The notes: generated from the letters alone by a model not told the origin. A stretch of 64,000 nt of DNA from Marinifilum flexuosum (GCF_003610555.1 NZ_RAPQ01000011.1:310001-374000); one strand, 5' to 3'; counted from the first letter of the stretch, positions 53,684 through 63,061 are shown. Numbers and translations are program-made.

Positions 53684-54469
53684 TTAAAAATTTCTCACTG
53701 TAATCCCCTTGCTTTTAACAAACCATTTGTCAAAGTATGATAACAAGTCACTTTTCTTTTTTACTGATTGATCGATGTGGTAAATCGAGAGTGATTTACT
53801 ACCTGGCGTTTCCTGACCATTCTCCGATCGATTTTTGGTTTTGACAGATGCATTTCCACAAGCATTTTCAAAACGCTTCATCATTTTAGCTTTTTCATCA
53901 CTTGTTATGTGGTTGCTATCGAGATCTACCAGCACATTGCACTTTTGTTCTGAGCAAATTTTCTGTAAGCTGCCAAGAATCGGTGTAGATATGGTGGCCT
54001 TGTCATTTCTTACATAGATTTGATTGATTTGCTCACCAGGATTGCAATGATTCAAAATGTATAAAGTTTGATTGCTTGCTTCAACAATCTCCTTAAATCG
54101 TGGGTTGAATTGTAGATCGGAACTATTCTCTTTTAGAGAAAGAACTACTTGCCAATTTTCATTCCTGTACACATCCGATTTAAAGAAATTCAATAGGTCT
54201 CCTTCAAAAGATAGCAGTTCAACACGATCGTCCTGAAGCTGATATTCTTTAAGAACCTTATTCTTTAAGGCATTCAACTCTCCATTTGAAATGTCTTTTA
54301 ATATGGGTGCAATGTCTCTAAGCATAGAAGATCCAAAAGATGGTTTTTGCCATGTTTGCATCAAATATATTTTTGAGTTTTCGCTGCATAGATATTTTAA
54401 CGAAAAATCAATTGCACATGCATTTCCTTCCGTGAAGTCTGCCAATATTAGTATCCTGTCTTTGTTCAT
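53684..54469 (-). CDS. Universal-stress-like protein, first gene of Usp operon 2
   Basis: A 261-residue protein beginning MNKDRILILADFTEGNACAI, paralogous over its whole length to 15303-16109. The C-terminal tail SYFDKWFVKSKGITVRNF is nearly the same in both. The promoter box TACTTTTG at 54493-54500 and the start codon are arranged as in the first operon. It is 12 nt upstream of the tandem Usp gene. Confidence 0.78.
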   Translation of the reverse strand: MNKDRILILADFTEGNACAIDFSLKYLCSENSKIYLMQTWQKPSFGSSMLRDIAPILKDISNGELNALKNKVLKEYQLQDDRVELLSFEGDLLNFFKSDVYRNENWQVVLSLKENSSDLQFNPRFKEIVEASNQTLYILNHCNPGEQINQIYVRNDKATISTPILGSLQKICSEQKCNVLVDLDSNHITSDEKAKMMKRFENACGNASVKTKNRSENGQETPGSKSLSIYHIDQSVKKKSDLLSYFDKWFVKSKGITVRNF

Positions 54470-54492
54470 ACCCTTCTGCCTTAATTTTGCTT

Positions 54493-54500
54493 CAAAAGTA
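54493..54500 (-). promoter_or_regulatory. -7 box of Usp operon 2
   Basis: Minus strand TACTTTTG, identical to the box of Usp operon 1. Confidence 0.65.
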
Positions 54501-54544
54501 AAAGAGGCTCGTTTCTAATGAAACAGGAAAACACCTATATTTTA

Positions 54545-54560
54545 TGGGGGAAAACCCTAC
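54545..54560 (-). promoter_or_regulatory. Putative operator (GTAGGG-CCCCCA palindrome) of Usp operon 2
   Basis: Minus strand GTAGGGTTTTCCCCCA, exactly 45 nt upstream of the -7 box, the same distance as in Usp operon 1. The central four bases are inverted (TTTT against AAAA) while the arms are kept. Confidence 0.7.
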
Positions 54561-54636
54561 CTGATTAAATTTTTTGGCAAGAATGCCATTTGCCTAAAGG
54601 AGCTCAACACTTGGTCTGGCTGGGTTTGAACAGTTA

Positions 54637-54752
54637 GCAGTGAACAATTATCAATTAGCGGTTGACTGAGAGCTGTATTGATGTGATGGAGACTGAGGAA
54701 TAGTTGGGGATTTGATCTCAATATAAACAAAAAGACCTGTCAGGTTTTTTGG
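54637..54752. repeat. Dispersed repeat fragments
   Basis: GAACAGTTAGCAGTGAACAA (from 54637) belongs to the AACAGTGA family seen at 7148 and 17303. GACCTGTCAGGTTTTTTGG (54734-54752) is half of the palindrome at 28142-28174. Confidence 0.5.
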
Positions 54753-54771
54753 CTAAAATTTTAAAACTCTG

Positions 54772-54879
54772 GCAGCATTGTTGCCATAATCCCAATCCTT
54801 TAATCGAACCATGCTATGCGGTATTTATTTTGGATTATTGATCTTCTTATTGTACAGATGCAAGACCTTGTGCCTCTGC
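54772..54879 (-). pseudogene. RAYT transposase 5' remnant with a decayed REP palindrome
   Basis: Plus-strand text TTGCCATAATCCCAATCCTT and GCTATGCGGTATTTATTTTG (54781-54833) matches 24359-24413 inside the RAYT gene, coding DWDYG and the residues before it. At the same relative place upstream, GTACAGATGCAAGACCTTGT (54852-54871) and CCTCTGC correspond to the palindromes found before the intact gene. Everything else of the gene is gone. Confidence 0.65.
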
Positions 54880-54917
54880 AATATATTGATTAATGGGAGT
54901 TCGGAATTTAATTGAAT

Positions 54918-56213
54918 TTATTCTATCTCATTCACATCTTCTACCAAAAGCTCCTCAACATCTTCAGCCCCTTCGTCGAATAGTTCGGTTTTGCCACGTT
55001 TAATGTATTGCGACAAGGCATTCCAGTTATAATCCTTCCCATCTGATTCATGTCCGTGGTTAATCTGCATATCGAACAAATGACTTAAGCCAGCTTTTTC
55101 AAATAATTCTTTCATTTGTTCATTCTCTCTTAAATTGGCATCAATAAAATTTTGTAAGGTATCTATTTTCCAATAGGAAATTTCTTCCTTACTAAGTCCG
55201 GATATTTCTCCCAATTTATCGCCCTCGGGTGTTGAATGGTGAGTTAAAAATAGGAAGGTTTTAATAATAAGTCGATTCTTATTTATAGTGGTAACAAAAT
55301 ACCCCAACTTACTTTCGAAATAGTATAGTGGAATTAAAATGCGTCCATTGTAAAATTCAATGTGTAAATCATGTCTCAGGTGGTAATTCATTGTCCAAAC
55401 CACTTCGGTATCGTAGAAAGGTTTAAGCCTGCTTAAAACTCTATAATAGGCATGTCGTTGAATGCATACTGGCAAGTATTTCTTTTTGCCCTTGTATAAA
55501 CCTTTCAAATCTTTGGTTCGTGCAAAAATCCAATTCATTTCGAAACCATTGCTAACATATCCGAGTTGAAAAACAGCCCTATTCCTTCCCTCTTCCTCAT
55601 AGAAACTTTCTCTTGGTGCAATACTTTCTAAAGATGATTCCCAATTCATTCTCAATGTGGGATAATCTCTAACCTTTGCATTCAATTTTAAAATGTACAC
55701 ATTATCGTCGAAAAGATTTGTGGCATTGACTGAAAAAGCGTAGTGTTGAATCATTTTTACAAAATGAGTTTCAAAATCACCAATGTATTCTACCATGGGT
55801 TGAAAGGCATCCATTAAAAATTCATGGCGTTCGGGGTAATCCTTATTAAATGAGGTAATAAAGTAATTTGCCACAAGAACTTCATAATTTGTAAGTTCAA
55901 TTGCTTTGCTTTTACACACACAATTCCTTGGATTTGAGAAGAAAACGTTTACAAAATCTTCAAAGAACTTTATACAATTCGATGTATAGTGCTGTTTCTT
56001 ATAGGTTTTTAATTTTAGAACAAAAACGGAACACCCAAAAGCTCTTATTTTTTCTTCCTTGCTGAGTAACTTGTATGAATCGGCACAATTCATTTTTTCG
56101 CAAACTGCCTCAACAATTTTTAAATATTTCTTTCTGAGTAGGCTATTATTATAAGGAGAGTTGTTTTGCTTCCTTTTAACCTGGGGTTTTGCTTTTTTCC
56201 TCTTTTTAGCCAT
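54918..56213 (-). CDS. Uncharacterised basic-N-terminus protein
   Basis: From MAKKRKKAKPQVKRKQNN the product has 431 residues; an upstream Met adds eight. The first 20 residues are highly basic, the end highly acidic (EGAEDVEELLVEDVNEIE). No signal or membrane segment. A segment NYHLRHDLHIEFYNGRILIP may form strands. I do not recognise a family. It is followed by repeats and lies on the same strand as the barrel gene upstream, 290 nt away. Confidence 0.6.
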   Translation of the reverse strand: MAKKRKKAKPQVKRKQNNSPYNNSLLRKKYLKIVEAVCEKMNCADSYKLLSKEEKIRAFGCSVFVLKLKTYKKQHYTSNCIKFFEDFVNVFFSNPRNCVCKSKAIELTNYEVLVANYFITSFNKDYPERHEFLMDAFQPMVEYIGDFETHFVKMIQHYAFSVNATNLFDDNVYILKLNAKVRDYPTLRMNWESSLESIAPRESFYEEEGRNRAVFQLGYVSNGFEMNWIFARTKDLKGLYKGKKKYLPVCIQRHAYYRVLSRLKPFYDTEVVWTMNYHLRHDLHIEFYNGRILIPLYYFESKLGYFVTTINKNRLIIKTFLFLTHHSTPEGDKLGEISGLSKEEISYWKIDTLQNFIDANLRENEQMKELFEKAGLSHLFDMQINHGHESDGKDYNWNALSQYIKRGKTELFDEGAEDVEELLVEDVNEIE

Positions 56214-56503
56214 AAGATTCAATTTTATGGTAGTCACCTATAAAATTAACAATATAATTTAGAAACAAAGCCATTTCTTTGGATTAATAAAATATCACTG
56301 ACGATTTCACCTGACAAACCCCTTAATTACTGACAATAACACAACTAACTCTTGAACCCCACAAACATTTAATCGTATTCGCATTAAACATTTTAGATCA
56401 TCGAAGGATAAAGATTAACAGGATAGTACTCCCCTTTAATTGCAACAGGAGACACATTCCTGCCCTCCTTCTCATAACAACTATTCTTACAAGTGAGCTC
56501 CAT

Positions 56504-57529
56504 TTAAAACCTCAAATGAAAATTGATCGTTGGTCCATGGTGCAGGACATCAAAATCGGTTTCAAAATCCACATCTTCATTACTGAACAAATTGGGTCCT
56601 GTAATCTTATCGCTAAACAAATAATTCAGATTGTATCCTAATGAAAAATCGATTTTACAGCTTTTTGAATTGCTGACAATAAAATTGAAATAGGCCTCCA
56701 AAGAGAAATCTATTGCCCAATGCATCACATCTTCGTTTACGTTGGCATAATTGCATTCATCCTGAAATAGTGCAATATAAATATCAGACTTCCATTTGGG
56801 CGTAATGAAATACTTTAGTCTATCCTTAAATGACAATCGTTTATCGCTACGTTCGGTTTGGGTATGTAGTAATTTGTTATTTAATACGCCCAAACCAATT
56901 CCCAGGCTATGGATGTCTTTAATTTCTGGATCTGAAATCCAATTGTACTCTACGTCTTCATCTTCCGATTTTTGATAGTAAACAATAGGAAGGTTCAGGT
57001 TTCGATATCGGACTCCCCAATATACCGCAGCAATATTTTTGATGGGATGTACTACTTTAAAATCAATTTGTGTGAATTTGGAATCAAAATCATTGGCCTC
57101 ATCCAAATCTCCATTTCCATTGTATTTTTTTAAACTTGAAGCAAAGCTGGAGTTCTGAAATTCTAAAAAGTAATTGCTCTTTTTGCCAAAATATCCAAGG
57201 GCAAAACCAAGTAAATCGCTTGCCAGTCTTTCTTTTGATTCATGGGAATCGGACAAAGCCAAAACCGAAAACAAGAGCTCCACTCCTATTTTCTTTCCCC
57301 TAAGTGCAACAGTAGTAGTTTCTATCCAATTGTGTTCACTCTTTAATTTATATTCCTGACCATTGATTTTAGCTTGAAGAAAACTAACATTGTAATTGCA
57401 ATACCAATAATTATTGGTTAGCTGAAAGTATTTAAAGTTATTGGGTTGATTGTAAAAGGTTAGCTTATCAGCTTTTGATGGTAAGCAAAATGATAATGCG
57501 AATAAGAGTAGTGGGAATACTTTTTTCAT
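56504..57529 (-). CDS. Predicted outer-membrane beta-barrel protein
   Basis: A 341-residue protein with signal peptide MKKVFPLLLFALSFCLPSKA and many amphipathic strands (YFLEFQNSSFASS, NIAAVYWGVRYRNLNLP, DFSLGYNLNYLF). It ends INFHLRF, a C-terminal Phe signature of outer-membrane barrels. Function unknown. It is divergent from the type VII-like ATPase gene with 600 nt between. A broken copy of its 3' end lies at 31618-31660. Confidence 0.65.
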   Translation of the reverse strand: MKKVFPLLLFALSFCLPSKADKLTFYNQPNNFKYFQLTNNYWYCNYNVSFLQAKINGQEYKLKSEHNWIETTTVALRGKKIGVELLFSVLALSDSHESKERLASDLLGFALGYFGKKSNYFLEFQNSSFASSLKKYNGNGDLDEANDFDSKFTQIDFKVVHPIKNIAAVYWGVRYRNLNLPIVYYQKSEDEDVEYNWISDPEIKDIHSLGIGLGVLNNKLLHTQTERSDKRLSFKDRLKYFITPKWKSDIYIALFQDECNYANVNEDVMHWAIDFSLEAYFNFIVSNSKSCKIDFSLGYNLNYLFSDKITGPNLFSNEDVDFETDFDVLHHGPTINFHLRF

Positions 57530-58132
57530 AGATGTATAGAATCAGTTTGGTTTGTTATGTGTGGTCAATATCAAAAACGAAATTACACACATCTGCATTG
57601 ATTCAAAGCCAATTCCAGACTTAGCCAGCAAACTGTAATTGTTATTGTTTGAGCCAGGCATATCATTTAGCGAATAATGAATTCTATGGCACATTTACAG
57701 AAGCCAGGTGCCTAAATGTATTTTTAATGAATTTACATACTACCCGATACCTAAATAAAAGCTCCTTTTTTTAGTATAGTGTCAATGTAGCGTTTACGGA
57801 CTATATCCAATGAAGCATACCGACAAACACTCTAAAATTTAATACCCCAACAAATATTAAAATCATTCCAAAAGGCACAAGCTATTTTTTACCAGGTAAA
57901 GCTTCATTTTAATTTAATAAATAAGTTCTGGAACTTATCAACATCACTATTGCACTTCGATAATTTAGAACCCCTTTTCGATAATTGAAAGACCAACACC
58001 TCTAATTCTGAAGAAGCAATTTGCATCATTTACTTACATTTAGAAGTCGATAAAATTAAACAAAACCCTTAGCAACAAAGGCATTTTGCAGTAATAACAA
58101 AATATTATAAAAATAACTCTAAAATCTGTTTT
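57530..58132. other. Divergent region between the barrel gene and the ATPase locus
   Basis: About 600 nt, AT-rich, with no gene. The rightward promoter is not obvious; TACATTTA at 58033-58040 is a one-mismatch -7 box. The leftward promoter is not clear. Confidence 0.45.
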
Positions 58133-61100
58133 ATGAAGTTATCAACAAACGAAAACCAGACCTTACTGGATAAAAGGATAGAATACTGGGAAAGCTTCGA
58201 ACATTACGATGGAGAGATCGAAGAATTTAAGTCTATGATAGATTCTGTGTGCGACGCTGAGACAAGCCTGCACATTGAAGATACAGATGAATACTCGGAA
58301 ATCAGTAGTGATTGTAAAACATTGGTAGAAAGACTTAAGAGTGTCGCAGAGAATTCGAATCAACTTAAAGATGAGATAAACCATTCTCACAATTTAATTT
58401 TTGAGCTAATTGAGTCTGGTGCTAATATTGAAGGTGAAATCAAAAAGGCAGAAAGCAACATTAAAACCTGCTATTATCTATTCTTTTTAATCATACCCTT
58501 ATTGTTTATTGGCAGGTATAAAAAACGCAAATTAGACCTACAAGCAAAATTAGAAGACAAAGACAAAACAAAAACGGAATTAAAAGCTAAAATATTTGCA
58601 GCTAAAGACGAATTAGAGAAGCTAAAAACTTCTTTTTCTGAGAAAGTTATTTCTATCGAGAAATTAATAACCGATTATTTCATAAATGAATTAAACCGTT
58701 TTGCAATCAAAACCAAAGAACAACTGATTAAGAAATCGGTAGTTAATTATTACGATTGGGATGAAGCGGTTTGGTCGAAATGGACAGAAAAGGATTTTAA
58801 AATAAATTCGGAATTGTGCATTGGTAAATTTCAGGAAAAACGTACCAACCTTTCCTTTAATTTACCTGCATTGGTCCCATTTATTGGAAAGCGAAAAACA
58901 ATAATACTTGAATCGGCAACAGGCAATTCGAACCAGGCAAAATCCTTATTCGAATCCTTAATTATGCGAATTGCCCTTACCCTACCTCACCAGGTATCTT
59001 ACACTTTCTTGGATCCAAATGGTTTGGGTGAAACTTTTAGTTCGATAGCAAAAGACGTTGAAGTTCGCGAAAACAATGGAGATACCTATCGGGTTTTGGA
59101 GGCGTTAATGGAGGATACTCAAAGAATTATTGCTACCTATGGTTTATCTAAACAAAGACCTTTTGATTCCATTGCGGATAACATCCTGATCAATGAGAAA
59201 TTCGAAATGATTTTTGTTGCTGATTTTCCCAAGCAATACGATAGACGAGAAATTGAATTGTTACAAAGAATTGCAAACAATGGTCCTACGGCGGGTAAAT
59301 ATGTATTTATTCATCACAATAAGAACTTTGAATTTCCACGCGAATTAAGCATGGATATTTTTGAATCGACTTACGCTCTTAATTTTAACAATTTAAACCA
59401 ATATGGTGGTGGCGAGTGTGAACTGGAGTTCATTCCGGACAGCAAACCAAACGAACAAATTAAAAAGGTTTTAATTGAGAAGCTTAAAAACAGCAAACCT
59501 CCAGAGCGTAAAGTAGAATGGGCTGATGAAATTGCCCTGGAAAAAGACAATTGGTGGCTGGAAAAAGCAATCGAAAACATCGAAACCCCAATTGGGCGAA
59601 GCGGTAGTTCCGATAAGCTTAACATTTGGTTTGGAGCCAAACAATCAGAAGGTGGACGCCCTTGTGCGCATGGAATGCTGGCTGCAATGACTGGTTCTGG
59701 TAAATCCAATCTATATCATGTTTTAATCTTAGGATTAGCCATTCGATACAGTCCTGCCGAGTTGTCGATGTATTTAATAGACGGGAAAGATGGTGTAGAA
59801 TTCCAATCCTACAAAAATCTACCACATGCCGAATTCATTTCATTAAAATCGCAACCCAAATTATCGCGAAGCATATTAGATGAATTATTAGAAGAAAAAG
59901 AACGTAGAAATAATCTATTCTCAGATCATGGTGTAAACGACTATGTAAATTTCAAAAAGAAACATCCAAAGGAAGTGTTGCCGCGAATTCTCTTGCTGGT
60001 AGATGAGTATCAGGAATTGTTTGAAGGAGACAAGGATGGCTTGGCTTCAAATACACTAATGGCTATTGCACAGCAGGGACGTAGTGTTGGTATCCATATG
60101 TTTCTGGGATCACAAAGATTTAATGTAGTAGGAATGCTTCATCAGGCAGCTATTATGGGGAATATCCACATGCGTATTGCCATGAAAATGTCGCTTTCCG
60201 ATCGTCAGGCCTTAACAGAATTTGGCAAGGAAGGAAAACTAATTATCGGCAATTGTAACCTGCCTGGTAAAGCAGTTATTAATGATCAGAGTGGTGATGA
60301 TGGAGCCAATCAATTTGGTAAGGTGGCCATTATGACAAAACCTCAGCGCGACGAACTTATCGATCAGCTAATAGTTAAATCCAAGGAAAGTGAAATATCT
60401 GAGGATTTATTGACAACCAATATATTTAATGGATCGGAACAACCGGATTTACTTGATAATCCTTATCTAAATCATTTGATCAAATCGAACGATTGGTTAA
60501 GCGAGAATGAACTTCAGGACTTTGCACGCAAGGAACTCCACAAAGGTGGTTTAGGCGAACCGGATTGGTTCTCAGGCGAACAGCCTGTTACAGGTTGGTT
60601 GGGACAAGAGTTCAACGTACGTGGTTATTCTAAAATAATTGTTCGTCGCAGACAGCGCGAAAATGCATTAATGATTGGAGATAATAATGAAGCACGTTTC
60701 GGAATGATGCTTTCCTTAATCACCAGTTTGGTCTTGAACCATAAAACTGAGAGAAATGTTTTCTATATTATCGATAAAACCATTAAGGGAGCTCCTTGGA
60801 ATAAAGCACTCCGCTTTATTACCGATGACTTGTTAAGTCCATTGGGAATCAGTGTTAAATTGATATCGAAAAACAGTGAAATCAACGATATCATTCATCA
60901 AATTGACCAAGAGCTTGAACAAAGAAAACAATCTGAAGAGCCTGAAGAAGAAGCTAATATTTTCTTATTAGGGGCTGATTTAGACAAATCGGATGATTTT
61001 TGCCAGGTGCCTAATAAGTATGGTACAATGGAGGATTCTGAATTGGGTAAGTTACTGCAAAAAATCTTTACCAATGGACCTTCGAAAGGAATCTATTCGT

Positions 61101-61381
61101 TCTTTTCTTTCGAAAGTGTGATGTCGATGCTAAACGTTATTTCAAAACGAAATATCGATTTCTTCCGTCATCGCGTAGCATTACAAATGTCTGAAGACGA
61201 TTCATTTACTTTCTTAAAGAAAAGAGATGCTTCTCGCCTGCAGCTTGATGGTAAAAAGCCTATCTGTGGTTTCTATATTGATATCAATAACAACAAATCA
61301 TCATTCTTTAAGCCTTATTGCTTAAGTGACAATTTGTATCAACAGATATCAGAAATTGGTCAAACTCTTAAAAACAGGTAA
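58133..61381 (+). CDS. Membrane-anchored FtsK/SpoIIIE triple-ATPase, EccC/EssC-like
   Basis: A 1082-residue protein. Residues 1-110 and 130-195 are coiled coil, split by one membrane helix at about 112-127 (CYYLFFLIIPLLFIGRYKKR). Three FtsK-like ATPase folds follow. The first (about 250-415) is degenerate: ESATGNSNQ replaces the P-loop, FLDPNG and IFVADFPKQ occupy later motifs. The second (about 495-735) is active-looking: GSGKS at 521-525, LIDGKDG, Walker B LLLVDEYQ with Asp624-Glu625, and GSQRFN sensor. The third (about 840-1060) is degenerate (MIGDNNEARFG, NIFLLGADLD). Three tandem domains with one functional site is the plan of the type VII secretion motor; the N-terminal FHA or two-helix part of those is replaced by a coiled coil. 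It is followed within 2 nt by a WXG100-like gene. Confidence 0.85.
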   Translation: MKLSTNENQTLLDKRIEYWESFEHYDGEIEEFKSMIDSVCDAETSLHIEDTDEYSEISSDCKTLVERLKSVAENSNQLKDEINHSHNLIFELIESGANIEGEIKKAESNIKTCYYLFFLIIPLLFIGRYKKRKLDLQAKLEDKDKTKTELKAKIFAAKDELEKLKTSFSEKVISIEKLITDYFINELNRFAIKTKEQLIKKSVVNYYDWDEAVWSKWTEKDFKINSELCIGKFQEKRTNLSFNLPALVPFIGKRKTIILESATGNSNQAKSLFESLIMRIALTLPHQVSYTFLDPNGLGETFSSIAKDVEVRENNGDTYRVLEALMEDTQRIIATYGLSKQRPFDSIADNILINEKFEMIFVADFPKQYDRREIELLQRIANNGPTAGKYVFIHHNKNFEFPRELSMDIFESTYALNFNNLNQYGGGECELEFIPDSKPNEQIKKVLIEKLKNSKPPERKVEWADEIALEKDNWWLEKAIENIETPIGRSGSSDKLNIWFGAKQSEGGRPCAHGMLAAMTGSGKSNLYHVLILGLAIRYSPAELSMYLIDGKDGVEFQSYKNLPHAEFISLKSQPKLSRSILDELLEEKERRNNLFSDHGVNDYVNFKKKHPKEVLPRILLLVDEYQELFEGDKDGLASNTLMAIAQQGRSVGIHMFLGSQRFNVVGMLHQAAIMGNIHMRIAMKMSLSDRQALTEFGKEGKLIIGNCNLPGKAVINDQSGDDGANQFGKVAIMTKPQRDELIDQLIVKSKESEISEDLLTTNIFNGSEQPDLLDNPYLNHLIKSNDWLSENELQDFARKELHKGGLGEPDWFSGEQPVTGWLGQEFNVRGYSKIIVRRRQRENALMIGDNNEARFGMMLSLITSLVLNHKTERNVFYIIDKTIKGAPWNKALRFITDDLLSPLGISVKLISKNSEINDIIHQIDQELEQRKQSEEPEEEANIFLLGADLDKSDDFCQVPNKYGTMEDSELGKLLQKIFTNGPSKGIYSFFSFESVMSMLNVISKRNIDFFRHRVALQMSEDDSFTFLKKRDASRLQLDGKKPICGFYIDINNNKSSFFKPYCLSDNLYQQISEIGQTLKNR

Positions 61382-61383
61382 TT

Positions 61384-61656
61384 ATGGGAATGGATGAAGT
61401 ACATAATGTGATGAACATCTTCACACAAGAATTGGAAGAATTTAATGAATCCGTTAAAATCTCTTTTGATGACTTAAAACAAAATCACGATGCCGTTTCA
61501 CCAATTTGGAACGATTCTATGCGAAAGGAATACGATTCTAAATGGTTATCGCTGGAAGAGAGAATTGAGCAATACATTGGCTCGGAAGGAAATTCCTATG
61601 TTGAGGTATTAATAGAAAAAATAGAAGCAATTAAAGGATATTTATATGGCAGTTAA
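61384..61656 (+). CDS. WXG100-like small helical-hairpin protein 1
   Basis: A 90-residue protein with two helices around a turn at PIWNDSMRKEYDSKW. Trp42-Asn-Asp44 takes the place of the W-x-G turn, followed nine residues from the Trp by aromatic Tyr50 and Trp54, as in the ESAT-6/WXG100 family (size and turn position match). No signal peptide. It starts 2 nt after the ATPase stop and overlaps the next gene by 11 nt. It is inferred to be a substrate or partner of the ATPase. Confidence 0.65.
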   Translation: MGMDEVHNVMNIFTQELEEFNESVKISFDDLKQNHDAVSPIWNDSMRKEYDSKWLSLEERIEQYIGSEGNSYVEVLIEKIEAIKGYLYGS

Positions 61657-61909
61657 TGTTGATCATTTAAAAGAAGGTTTAAGAGAATATAATCTAAGCC
61701 TAAACAATCATTTGGAACAATTGCAATCTGACTTTGACTCTTTAATGGGGCATTACGCTCATTTTAAGCAAGAGTATGAAGGTCAGGCTGCAGAAGAATT
61801 TAAAACCGTTTGGGAACAAACCGCAATATGGTTTGACGACTATATTAAATCAGCTAAAAATTTAGCCTCTACATTGGAAGAAAGAGTTGATTCCCTGGAT
61901 CCTATGTAG
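61646..61909 (+). CDS. WXG100-like small helical-hairpin protein 2
   Basis: An 87-residue protein: helix (about 5-38), turn FKQEYEGQAAEEFKTVWEQT with Tyr44-Glu-Gly46 in the W-x-G position, helix (about 48-84). The GQAAEEFKTVW stretch is close to the G-x-A-A-x-x-F-x-x-x-W style of WXG100 proteins, so this is the clearest member of the set. Its start lies inside the end of gene 1, indicating coupled translation and perhaps a heterodimer with it. A hairpin follows at 61917-61952. Confidence 0.72.
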   Translation: MAVNVDHLKEGLREYNLSLNNHLEQLQSDFDSLMGHYAHFKQEYEGQAAEEFKTVWEQTAIWFDDYIKSAKNLASTLEERVDSLDPM

Positions 61910-61916
61910 TGTATTC

Positions 61917-61952
61917 TGTTATGGTAATTGATTGATTTCAATTGCCATAACA
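61917..61952 (+). terminator. Strong hairpin after the two small WXG100-like genes
   Basis: TGTTATGGTAATTGA / TCAATTGCCATAACA, 15 bp with one G-T mismatch and a 6-nt loop, then ATTTTAATG. The T tail is weak. It may be a partial terminator or a 3' stabiliser that raises the amount of upstream message relative to the next genes. Confidence 0.55.
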
Positions 61953-61999
61953 ATTTTAATGTATAAAGTTTTCCTCTATCCTTTTTAAATATCATTATT

Positions 62000-63031
62000 A
62001 TGGGAATTAATAATCCGGATGTGCTTGTTCCAATTCTTGATGAGCTAGATGACAAATTTAAGCGATGGAATTATTTAGCGTCAGATATTGCCAACGAATC
62101 GGAACAACTGCAAAAAATATCATTCGACCAGCTTAGTAGCAAGAAGAACAAAGTTTTTCTTTTAAGCAACCAGGTAGAAGATGATTTTGAAGCCATTAAG
62201 AAAGTTAAAGATCAGATTTCCAACTTGGAACGTCAATGCCAAAAAGAACTGGACGAAACCGATAGACTAAAAAAACAGACCTCTAAGCTATTACAGTCAT
62301 CAAAATCGGAACTCTCCTACTGGAATGAGGAATTGAAAAAAGCAATTTCCTGGTTAGAAAGGGCACAAAACAGGCTTAAGAAAGCCATGGTAAACCTGAA
62401 AAGAGCACAAGATGAAGTAGAGAGAGCTACCATTGAAAAACAGAGAGCTTTAGAAAGACTCAATAGATGTGAGAGCAATTACACAAGAGATAAAGAAGGC
62501 AATAAAGTGTATCCTGACTGTAGCTATGAAAGGGGTATTTATAATGACGCGCGTGAATATTATAACAATGCGGTTTATCAGCTAAATTTGGCAAAGCAAG
62601 AAGTAGAAGCTGCCCAAGAAGAAGTGCGAAAGGCCGAAATTTGTCTTACACGTTGCAAAAAAGGTGTCGACCTTTCAGATCTGAGCGTAAAATTAGCAAG
62701 TAAATCAGATAAATTGGCTATAGAGGCCTTGGGAAAAGCCGAAAAATCAGAGGAAGAATGTCATTCAGCTAAGATGCACGCTCGAAATGCAGAAAACATT
62801 GCTTTCGAAGAGAAAAAGCAATTGGAAAAAGCCCAAAGTAGTGTAAATAGAGCATCGGAACAGTATGAAGAATCGGAACAGAATTCGAAAAGTGCATTGG
62901 AATTAAACGATTCTGCTCAAAACTATTGCTCAAAAGGGACTCAAGAATTAGAAGTCCGTGTTGATTATTTAAGAAAATTTGCAAACTCGGTTAGCATACA
63001 TCCGAAAAAGACAAATTACAATTCTAATTAA
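62000..63031 (+). CDS. Long coiled-coil protein of the type VII-like locus
   Basis: A 343-residue protein, nearly all helix with heptad-like Glu/Lys/Arg/Ala pattern (LERAQNRLKKAMVNLKRAQD; QLNLAKQEVEAAQEEVRKAE). A Cys-containing break (NRCESNYTRDKEGNKVYPDC) lies at about 155-175, and further Cys pairs at ICLTRC and NYCSKG. No signal peptide or membrane helix. The N-terminal ~70 residues could be a hairpin like its neighbours. It may be a secreted or structural component moved by the ATPase; no family is recognised. It has its own small 5' gap after the hairpin at 61917-61952. Confidence 0.65.
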   Translation: MGINNPDVLVPILDELDDKFKRWNYLASDIANESEQLQKISFDQLSSKKNKVFLLSNQVEDDFEAIKKVKDQISNLERQCQKELDETDRLKKQTSKLLQSSKSELSYWNEELKKAISWLERAQNRLKKAMVNLKRAQDEVERATIEKQRALERLNRCESNYTRDKEGNKVYPDCSYERGIYNDAREYYNNAVYQLNLAKQEVEAAQEEVRKAEICLTRCKKGVDLSDLSVKLASKSDKLAIEALGKAEKSEEECHSAKMHARNAENIAFEEKKQLEKAQSSVNRASEQYEESEQNSKSALELNDSAQNYCSKGTQELEVRVDYLRKFANSVSIHPKKTNYNSN

Positions 63032-63061
63032 TCCGCGCAAAAAGCTCATAAGCCGTAAATC

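Noticed and set aside
62000-63031. LXG-type polymorphic toxin
   Set aside because: The N-terminal helices could suggest it, but no toxin domain or immunity gene is present and the protein is coiled coil to the end.
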